64,000 nucleotides of DNA from CBDCFV01 sp965203835 (GTDB lineage Bacteria > Chloroflexota > Dehalococcoidia > Lucifugimonadales > UBA3495). Location of the stretch: assembly GCA_965203835.1 (NCBI GenBank), contig OZ241919.1, positions 806,001 to 870,000 of the forward strand. Reading direction: 5' to 3'. Numbering within the stretch: position 1 is the stretch's first letter; the number at the start of each line of letters is the position of its first letter. The notes under the pieces were generated by a model that was given only the letters and a program-made list of their open reading frames with translations, did not search any database and was not told the origin of the DNA. Shown one piece after another: positions 58,117 through 64,000 of this stretch. The translations under genes were made by a program, and so were the position numbers.

Positions 58117-60088
58117 GTTGCGAAGCGCCCCTGAGGACACCGTGGATTTCCTTGCGCGTAAGCCGGGAGCGGGCCGACATACCGAACTGTCTTTCAACAT
58201 CGTCCTGGGTGTAAAGCAACACACAGCGCGCCTTCTCCTGGTCCCGCCCGGCGCGTCCCGCTTCTTGCAGATAGTTCTCCAAGGAGCCGGGAACGTCGGC
58301 ATGGACTACCAACCGCACGTCCGGTTTGTCGATGCCCATCCCGAAGGCGTTGGTAGCGACGATGACCCGCAGGTCGCCGCGGATGAAGCTTTCCTGTACA
58401 TTCTTCTTGGTCTCATTCGGCAGCGTTCCGTGGAAGTAGTCCGCCTTTACCCCCTTGGCTTGCAGGAACGCCGCGACCTCTTCGGTGTGCCGTCGAGTAC
58501 GACAATAGACAATGGCCCCACCTGGCTCGTCCTCCGGCAGGTCGGCGGCCAGTATCTGGTGGATATGGGCGAACTTTTCCCCGCCGCTGGTTTGCACCAC
58601 GACAAATTCCAGGTTGGTCCGCTGCGCACCTCCATCGAATATCTTCAACTGGATTCCGAGTTCTTGCCGGAAGTAGTCCACAATGTCGGCTTGCACGTCG
58701 AGCTTCGCCGTGGCGGTCAGGCACAAGACCGGCGGTGGCGGCTCATCTCCTGCCTTTTCGCGAATGAAACGGCCCACGTAGCGGTAATCGGGACGGAAAT
58801 CATGGCCCCATCTGGAAAGGCAATGGGCCTCATCCAGCACCCAAGCACCAATTTCACGCTGTTCCAGTGCCCTGCGCAACGACACGCTTCGAAGTTGCTC
58901 CGGCGACACGAGTAGGATGCCGGCATCCCCCAGTCTCACGCGGTCCAGCGCATCGACCCGCTCCGGCATGGAGAGAAGCCCGTTGACCGTAACGCAAGAG
59001 AAGTTGCCCCGCGCTTCAATCCCTGCCACTTGGTCGGCCATCAAGGCCACCAGTGGGGAGATTACCACCGTTAAAGCGCCAGTCTTGTCGTAACGGGACA
59101 GGGCCGGTACTTGGTAACAGACCGACTTGCCGACTCCTGTGGGCAGAATTCCCAGCACATGCTCCCCAGCAAGCGCCGCCTCCGTGATTGACTGTTGCAT
59201 AGGACGTCCAGATTCATCTACCGGCTCCGGACGGAAACCCGTGAAGCTAAACCAACGAGTAAGTTCCCTGCAAGCGTCATGATGTTCCCGGCACCAACTA
59301 CATGCAGGGTCAGAACAGGCGTTGTCACGCAACCGACGGACCACCCGCCCTGCTTCTGGAAACTGGTGCCGCACCCACGGGGGCATGACAGAGTTCCCGC
59401 CGGCTACCGATAGCCACGCCAACGCGTATGCCAGCGGCCAGCCGTAACGAGATATGCCAGCAAGGACTTCCGAGGCTTGCGTCTGGCAGGAGACGCCCGA
59501 TAGTCTTGCCTGAATTGCGTCAAGGGTTTCGGCCTCACTTGGCTTTGGCGATCCCCGAATGGTCGAAAAAAACCTGTCGAACCCCTCGCCGCCGTTGCCC
59601 GATGTCAGCCCATGCCAAGCAGTAAGCAGATCAGGAGCAGTGCATCGAAGCGCCTTATGTTGGTCTGTGAAGACTTCGAGGGTAAGTCTCGCATCCAGCT
59701 CCGGGTCGTTGATCCTCCCCCGTCTTAGTTGCCCGTCCTGGTAATGCTTCACCAAGTGATGGTAAGGGTTGCGTGGAAAGGCAAGAGGATTGAGCCGGAG
59801 AGTGTCCACTGCGGGAAGCTGCAATAGCTGCAACCCGGGACTGGCGGCCTGAAGGTAAGGCAAATCGAAATCGATCAGGTTATGTCCCAGCAGAAAGTCT
59901 GAGCCATCAGCCAGTTCATCCAACCTTGTCAACGCTCCGGCAAGGCGGCTTGCCGACCCCGAAAAAGTCAAACAATGACCGGTATCCGACCGTATTCCGG
60001 CAAATTTGTGGATTCGACCGTCCCTAGCGCCGACTTCCAAGTCTACTGAGAGGCACCGGGCCAAAAGCGGGTTGATTTCGTCAAGCAT
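58067..60088 (-). CDS. DnaQ-like exonuclease fused to RecQ helicase (5' part of a broken gene)
   Basis: Read from ATG 60088 (GTG directly before). Residues about 10-180 are a DEDD exonuclease: SVDLEVG with DxE, FLLGHNLIDFDLPYL and DPELDARLTLEVF. Residues about 320-660 are RecQ: Walker A LPTGVGKSVCYQVPAL, DEAHCLSRWGHDFRPDY, VLCLTATA, and QEAGRAGRDQEKARCVLLY. After EIHGVL the frame changes because of an extra G at 58131-58128, and the listed end is an artefact. With three one-base corrections, 60088-54976 gives one protein of about 1700 residues: exonuclease-RecQ-UvrD. It would act on DNA ends or stalled forks. Confidence 0.85.
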   Translation of the reverse strand: MLDEINPLLARCLSVDLEVGARDGRIHKFAGIRSDTGHCLTFSGSASRLAGALTRLDELADGSDFLLGHNLIDFDLPYLQAASPGLQLLQLPAVDTLRLNPLAFPRNPYHHLVKHYQDGQLRRGRINDPELDARLTLEVFTDQHKALRCTAPDLLTAWHGLTSGNGGEGFDRFFSTIRGSPKPSEAETLDAIQARLSGVSCQTQASEVLAGISRYGWPLAYALAWLSVAGGNSVMPPWVRHQFPEAGRVVRRLRDNACSDPACSWCREHHDACRELTRWFSFTGFRPEPVDESGRPMQQSITEAALAGEHVLGILPTGVGKSVCYQVPALSRYDKTGALTVVISPLVALMADQVAGIEARGNFSCVTVNGLLSMPERVDALDRVRLGDAGILLVSPEQLRSVSLRRALEQREIGAWVLDEAHCLSRWGHDFRPDYRYVGRFIREKAGDEPPPPVLCLTATAKLDVQADIVDYFRQELGIQLKIFDGGAQRTNLEFVVVQTSGGEKFAHIHQILAADLPEDEPGGAIVYCRTRRHTEEVAAFLQAKGVKADYFHGTLPNETKKNVQESFIRGDLRVIVATNAFGMGIDKPDVRLVVHADVPGSLENYLQEAGRAGRDQEKARCVLLYTQDDVERQFGMSARSRLTRKEIHGVLRGASQHGPQEALGRRGNRHRR

Positions 60089-60261
60089 CACCGAATGCTC
60101 TCCGTGCTCGGCCTGGATTCACAATCCGCCTTGATTCTTCCGCCCCTCCCATTACATTTTACCGTTGCATTCACGCGGACCTTAAGCGCGAGTCTTGCTT
60201 GTTGTGGACAATTTGCCGGACTCAGTCCCGCCCTCCCAGAGGCACTGGACAAATGTCCCAA

Positions 60262-60296
60262 CAAAAAAGCCCCCGGCAGCAACGTCGCCGGGGGCT
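60262..60296 (-). terminator. Rho-independent terminator of the LLM oxidoreductase gene
   Basis: Minus-strand AGCCCCCGGCGAC-gttgct-GCCGGGGGCTTTTTTG: a GC-rich stem followed by six T. It lies about 30 bases after the LLM gene stop. Its core resembles the terminator at 54941. Confidence 0.88.
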
Positions 60297-60325
60297 CTCT
60301 CGTTAACCACTGGTCTGCTGCGAAC

Positions 60326-61576
60326 CTACGGCGCCAAGCCCGCCGTGCCCGTCGTGGGCCGGTCGGCGCGGGGACGGTTGTCGTATGGTTGCAGTTGGAC
60401 TTCGTGCAGCGCTGGGATGACTTCCTGGCCCAGCAACTGGATCGAGCGCATCACGTCCTCGTGCTTCATGGCGCCCTCGTTGCCGTAGATGTGGATGTAC
60501 CCCGGGCTGAGCCGTTCGATCACCTCGGTCAGCTTCTGGGTAACCGTGTCGGGGCTGCCGACGATGATGTTATTGACGCCGCGAAGCTGGTCGTAGGTGA
60601 GGCCCACACCCAAGCCTCCCGCCCCGGCGACGTTGCCGGTGGGACGCTGCGCCTTGATCTCTACTGACGCCCGGGACTGGTAGCCCGGCGGGTCGTTGTG
60701 CTCCATCGGCCCGCGCTGGCGGTGTTCGATGGTCCACATGAATTCCCGGCCCAGTTCGATGGCTTTCTCATCGGTGTCGGCGACCAAGCACCGCAGCAGG
60801 TAGCCGAAGTGTTCCGGCCCTGCCTGCCAGCCCTCCTCTTCGGCGGTGTCAATGTACACCTGCTTCAGCCACTCAGTCGTGTCCACCAGGGCCCCAAGGT
60901 TCATGTACGGGTGCTTGTGCTTGGCGGCCCACACCACGCTTTCGGGGCTGCCGGTGCCGGGGAACCAGATGTCCGGCCGGGGCTTCTGCATCGGCACCAC
61001 CCAAGGGTTCACCACCCGGTACTGGTAGTGCTTCCCTTCGTAACGGAAGGGGCCCGGCTCGGTCCAGCACTTGATAATCAGGTCGTGGGCTTCCTCGAAT
61101 CGTTCCCGGTTTTCCGGGGGAGCGATACCGCCTTGAAGGGTCTCCACCGCAGTGCCGCGGACGAAGCCGGAGATGATCCGGCCGCCGGAGTAGCAGTCCA
61201 GCATGGCGATCTCTTCAGCCATGCGGATGGGGTCGTTGATGGCGATAACGTTGCCCAGGATGGCAATCTTGGCACGCTTGGTCAGCTTGGCGATAACGGC
61301 GGCGTCGAGGTTGACCGAAGGCTTCATGCACCAGTAGGAAGCGTGGTGCTCGTTGGTCATAATGCCGTCGAACCCCACTTCGTCGGCCAGAGCGTACTGC
61401 TCGTGGTACTCGTTGTACAGTACGCTTGCCTTCTGGGGATCGAAGTAAGTGTTGGGGAATCCGAGACGCCCCGACTCGAATTGTTCCAAGTCTGCGCTGG
61501 TGACATGGCCGTAGGGTTGCTCGGAGAACCAGTAGATTTCCGCTTTGTCCTTGGGCCTGGCCAGTTGCTCTACCAT
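60326..61576 (-). CDS. LLM class flavin-dependent oxidoreductase (luciferase-like)
   Basis: This 416-residue protein is read from ATG 61576 with AAGGAGGAG eight bases upstream; a longer frame has no ribosome site. It has the TIM-barrel bacterial-luciferase pattern: GFDGIMTNEHHASYWCMKP, AILGNVIAINDPIRMAEEIAMLDCYSGGRIISGFVRGTAVE (FMN phosphate region), PDIWFPGTGSPESVVWAAKH, and DQLRGVNNIIVGSPDTVTQKL. Members are FMN- or F420-dependent monooxygenases or reductases; which cofactor is used cannot be read. The family is expanded in SAR202-like Chloroflexota. A good promoter and terminator make it a single-gene unit. Confidence 0.92.
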   Translation of the reverse strand: MVEQLARPKDKAEIYWFSEQPYGHVTSADLEQFESGRLGFPNTYFDPQKASVLYNEYHEQYALADEVGFDGIMTNEHHASYWCMKPSVNLDAAVIAKLTKRAKIAILGNVIAINDPIRMAEEIAMLDCYSGGRIISGFVRGTAVETLQGGIAPPENRERFEEAHDLIIKCWTEPGPFRYEGKHYQYRVVNPWVVPMQKPRPDIWFPGTGSPESVVWAAKHKHPYMNLGALVDTTEWLKQVYIDTAEEEGWQAGPEHFGYLLRCLVADTDEKAIELGREFMWTIEHRQRGPMEHNDPPGYQSRASVEIKAQRPTGNVAGAGGLGVGLTYDQLRGVNNIIVGSPDTVTQKLTEVIERLSPGYIHIYGNEGAMKHEDVMRSIQLLGQEVIPALHEVQLQPYDNRPRADRPTTGTAGLAP

Positions 61577-61719
61577 AGACCGCTCCTCCTTACTGTAATG
61601 CCGGTGCAATCGGAAAAGCTCATGGCCGGCGGCGCGAAAATACGCCGGACCCCTGCGCCAAACCAACACCGGATTTCGGTGTTCCGCCGCAATTGCGACC
61701 TTGGATTACGTTCAACCGC

Positions 61720-61748
61720 ATTATAGGTTACACCCCGTTCCGCTTCAA
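61720..61748 (-). promoter_or_regulatory. Promoter of the LLM oxidoreductase gene
   Basis: Minus-strand TTGAAG (61748-61743), a 17-base spacer and a perfect TATAAT (61725-61720), about 140 bases before ATG 61576. Confidence 0.7.
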
Positions 61749-61846
61749 CACTGGATTCTGTAGTGGTATCACCAGCTATGGGCCAAAAAGAGAATACCCC
61801 GGACTGGTGGGTCCGAGGCAATTTAGCGCCGGCGACAGTTAGTGGG

Positions 61847-62233
61847 CTACAGTCCGATCATCCGCTCTACTGTCTCAATGTAATCGGACACGCGGTGAAT
61901 GTTTCGCTCGATAACCCGGGGGTTGTCAAGAAAGCCTTTATAAAAACAGTCTCCGTGGAGGCGGTCCCGGGTTGCCCGGTAGCGGTCGGCTAAATCGGCG
62001 ATCCCGGCATCGTCCTGGCCCAAGCGGTCTATTTCACGGGTGGTGACCGATGTATATTCAGGCTCCACTCCAGTCCAAAAGAGGATCAAAGCATCGGTAG
62101 CTCGCTTGGTGGCGCACCAAGCCTTTTCCGCCGCGTCCCGCAAGTCCTGATCGTCAATCTGCGCCACCGCGGAACGATAAAGCGACTTGGCGTCGTTGAT
62201 GAGGCTAAGAATCGAGTCCGTTTCAGTGGTCAA
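61847..62233 (-). CDS. HEPN/PaREP1-like small helical protein
   Basis: This 128-residue protein starts at TTG 62233 with GAGGA upstream. It is all-helical, with AEKAWCATKRATDALILFW resembling the HEPN/PaREP1 core helix (AxxAWxAAEHALRAL), and REIDRLGQDDAGIADLADRYRATRDRLHGDCFY as a later helix pair. The segment R-x4-H (RATRDRLHG) near residue 92 could be an RX4-6H RNase motif. It may be a toxin-like HEPN protein, but no MNT gene is adjacent. The functional call is tentative. Confidence 0.6.
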   Translation of the reverse strand: MTTETDSILSLINDAKSLYRSAVAQIDDQDLRDAAEKAWCATKRATDALILFWTGVEPEYTSVTTREIDRLGQDDAGIADLADRYRATRDRLHGDCFYKGFLDNPRVIERNIHRVSDYIETVERMIGL

Positions 62234-62320
62234 TATGTTGTCCTCAAGGCTGGTCTACGGCCATATGGTACCAACCGGAACAGCGCCATTCAACAGCAGC
62301 GCAGTTTGGAGGTCGGGCCC

Positions 62321-62446
62321 GTGCAAAGTCTTTACCGGCGGCAAATGTCTGAATCAGGATTATCAAGATTAAAGGATTTTCAGGATATTCCCAATCCTGA
62401 AAATCCCGGAATCCAGTAAATCCTGATTCAGACAATTACTTTGCAC
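62321..62446. repeat. 126-bp palindromic MITE-like repeat, copy 2
   Basis: Nearly identical to 6743-6868 and of the same length, with the same GTGCAAAGT/ACTTTGCAC ends and inner TGTCTGAATCAGGATT inverted pair. In this copy the central hairpin GGATTTTCAGGAT-attccc-ATCCTGAAAATCC is perfect. It lies between a helical-protein gene and the Uma2 promoter. Confidence 0.85.
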
Positions 62447-62473
62447 AGGCCCTGCCCGGAGTATGGGGGCGGT

Positions 62474-62502
62474 TTGGTGCTGGCCGTTCCCCGGCATATA
62501 AT
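62474..62502 (+). promoter_or_regulatory. Promoter of the second Uma2 gene
   Basis: TTGGTG (62474-62479), a 17-base spacer and a perfect TATAAT (62497-62502), 37 bases before ATG 62539. Confidence 0.7.
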
Positions 62503-62538
62503 GTCTGCCAGTGCTATCCCGTTCCGCGAGGCTTCGCC

Positions 62539-63315
62539 ATGACTACCAAACCACCGTCCGGCAAGCTCAGGGCAGACTTCCGCCCGTCGCCCGACGCCGA
62601 GCCGGACAATACCTTCCCGGAATTGCCCCCCAGGGACGACATGCAAAACCCTATTTTTCTCTACGATCCCGGTCATCCGGCGGCCCTGCGCCGCCACTTG
62701 GGTTCCCCGGACACCACCATCGTCCTGGGCGAAATCCCCTTGGGCTGGCGGCACAACCAAGGGGAGGGCCTGCTGAAGCCCGACCTGCTCATCGCCCTCG
62801 ATATAGACCGGGGCGCCATCATCGCCCAGGAAGGCTACTCCATCGACGAACGGGGCAAACCGCCCGACTTCGTGCTGGAAGTCGCCTCCAAGACCACCAG
62901 TCAAAACGACTACACCAGAAAGCGAGGGGGCTACGCCAGCTACGGCGTGCCGGAATACTGGCGATTCGACCCTACCGGCGGGGAGTACTACCCGGCCGGG
63001 CTGGCTGGCGACCGGTTGGTTGACGGCTCCTATACTCCTATCGCTGTAAGCGAGGTGAGCCACGCCCGCTACTGGGGTTACAGCGCAGTCTTGGGCCTGT
63101 ACCTGTCATGGGAGTACGGTCATCTCCGATGGTATGACCCGGCAGCCCAACGCTACCTTCGTACACACGACGAGGAAGCCGACGAGCGTATCGCCGCCGA
63201 GGCCCAGCGTGATGCAGCCGAGGCCCAGCGTGATGCAGCCGAGGCCCAGCGTGATGCAGCCGAGGCCCGCGCCCGGGAACTGGAAGCCCAACTGCGGCGA
63301 CTGAGAGACCGGTAG
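62539..63315 (+). CDS. Uma2 family endonuclease-fold protein with coiled-coil tail
   Basis: This 258-residue protein starts at ATG 62539. The Uma2 core is at about 45-180: LGEIPLGWRHNQGEGLLKPDLLIAL with the acidic PDLL, and PPDFVLEVASKTTSQNDYTRKRGGYASYGVPEYWRFDP with the ExxSK-type catalytic region. The C-terminal 45 residues are a Glu/Ala/Arg coiled coil, including three exact EAQRDAA heptads from a 21-bp repeat. The tail is typical of cyanobacterial/Chloroflexota Uma2 proteins and may serve for oligomers. No partner gene is adjacent. Confidence 0.88.
   Translation: MTTKPPSGKLRADFRPSPDAEPDNTFPELPPRDDMQNPIFLYDPGHPAALRRHLGSPDTTIVLGEIPLGWRHNQGEGLLKPDLLIALDIDRGAIIAQEGYSIDERGKPPDFVLEVASKTTSQNDYTRKRGGYASYGVPEYWRFDPTGGEYYPAGLAGDRLVDGSYTPIAVSEVSHARYWGYSAVLGLYLSWEYGHLRWYDPAAQRYLRTHDEEADERIAAEAQRDAAEAQRDAAEAQRDAAEARARELEAQLRRLRDR
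63196..63258 (+). repeat. 21-bp in-frame tandem repeat
   Basis: Three identical 21-bp units GCCGAGGCCCAGCGTGATGCA starting at 63196, 63217 and 63238, then a partial unit. Each encodes one heptad of the Uma2 coiled coil. Confidence 0.9.
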
Positions 63316-63453
63316 CCGGTGTTCTATTGCACCGTCCGTTAACACCTCTTTGCCGCCGGCTTGAATCATCTCAGGACAGACACAGGCCATTGTGCAATTT
63401 AACCTCCCTTGACCCAATGACACCCTTCCAAGGAAGGATAGAAGGAGGCCCTC

Positions 63454-64000
63454 ATGCCAGCGGAAATACCGTCTGAAGCCCAGGTCCTTGAGTGGTTCGA
63501 AAGCCTCAGCAACTGGGGCCGCTGGGGAGACGACGACCAGAAGGGCTGCTTGAACCTGATTACGCCAGCCAAGCGAAAGCAGGCGGCGGCCTTGGTGCAG
63601 GACGGTGTTTCGGTGAGTTGCGCCCGGCCCATCCTCACCGAAACGGCCCCCGACATCACGCACCAAGTGCAACGGTTCATGGTGGACAGCGGCGAGGGCC
63701 GGGACACCGACCCGCCGGAACGCCGCTTCACCCGTCGGGGCGCCGCCGAGTACATCGGCATGGTGTTTCACGGGCAGACCATCACCCACATCGACGCTCC
63801 ATCTCACTACTCCTGGAATGGAAGGCTGTACAACGGCAAGCCCGCCAACCTGATAACCTCCCGCGAAGGCGCCCAGACCCACTCCATCGAGGTGGCATTT
63901 GAGGGCATCGTTACGAGGGGAGTCCTGCTGGACATTCCAACCCTGCGGGGCGTCGACTGGGTCCCGCCCAACGAGCCGGTGATGCCGGACGACCTGGAGG
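63454..64000 (+). CDS. Cyclase / kynurenine-formamidase-like protein (3' end outside window)
   Basis: The frame starts at ATG 63454 with GAAGGAGG five bases upstream and remains open to the window edge (182 codons seen). It matches the cyclase family (kynurenine formamidase-like): SNWGRWGDDDQKGCLNLITPAKRKQAAALV at the N-terminus and the metal-binding HIDAPSHYSW (HxDxPxH) near residue 115, then IVTRGVLLDIPTLRGVDW. These metal-dependent hydrolases open cyclic amides or formyl amides. The missing end prevents a precise call. Confidence 0.88.
   Translation, partial: MPAEIPSEAQVLEWFESLSNWGRWGDDDQKGCLNLITPAKRKQAAALVQDGVSVSCARPILTETAPDITHQVQRFMVDSGEGRDTDPPERRFTRRGAAEYIGMVFHGQTITHIDAPSHYSWNGRLYNGKPANLITSREGAQTHSIEVAFEGIVTRGVLLDIPTLRGVDWVPPNEPVMPDDLE

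Overview
The window is a dense, roughly 60% GC bacterial chromosome segment. Three things suggest an uncultured Chloroflexota lineage near the SAR202/Dehalococcoidia radiation. These are frequent TTG/GTG starts, long intergenic stretches with palindromic repeats, and many oxidative or catabolic enzymes (LLM flavin oxidoreductase, Rieske oxygenase, fused hydantoinase, a UGSC selenoprotein, PIG-L and DUF885 hydrolases). This placement is inference: no rRNA gene is present and no search was run.

Left part (1-18 kb): a truncated B12-binding radical-SAM-like gene without its cluster cysteines; a DUF4258/DUF2283 cassette; an operon of a questin-oxidase-like protein, an unknown protein and a HerA-type ATPase; then 2-hydroxyacid dehydrogenase, fumarylacetoacetase-family and fused hydantoinase A/B genes. 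A fused MNT-HEPN protein and a Uma2 nuclease follow. The main discovery is at 15.4-16.0 kb. There a gene interrupted by an in-frame UGA encodes a U-G-S-C selenoprotein, with a SECIS-like hairpin 18 nt after the UGA, in an operon with a conserved partner of unknown function.

Middle (18-41 kb): S9 peptidase, Fur regulator, CoA-binding protein, thioredoxin-reductase-like protein and two serine hydrolases come first. A complete insertion sequence sits exactly in the Shine-Dalgarno region of glyA. Core genes follow: rpsF-ssb-rpsR, a membrane-anchored parvulin, hom-thrC, folE and envelope/glycosyl-transfer genes.

40.5-46 kb: a leftward translation operon, tRNA-Thr(UGU)/tRNA-Tyr/tRNA-Thr(GGU)/tuf/rpmG/secE/nusG/rplK/rplA/rplJ/rplL, with an L10 leader and attenuator before rplJ.

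Right part (46-64 kb): a stand-alone HATPase-like protein and a MazF-like toxin with an extra C-terminal half, preceded by an unknown possible antitoxin. A rightward catabolic cluster follows (extradiol dioxygenase, beta-hydroxyacid dehydrogenase, Rieske alpha/beta, two small proteins, PPOX-fold protein, ThDP enzyme). Next is a giant exonuclease-RecQ-UvrD helicase broken by three one-base changes, all in G runs. The window ends with an LLM oxidoreductase, a second Uma2 nuclease and a truncated cyclase-family gene. A 126-bp palindromic element occurs twice, at 6.7 and 62.3 kb.
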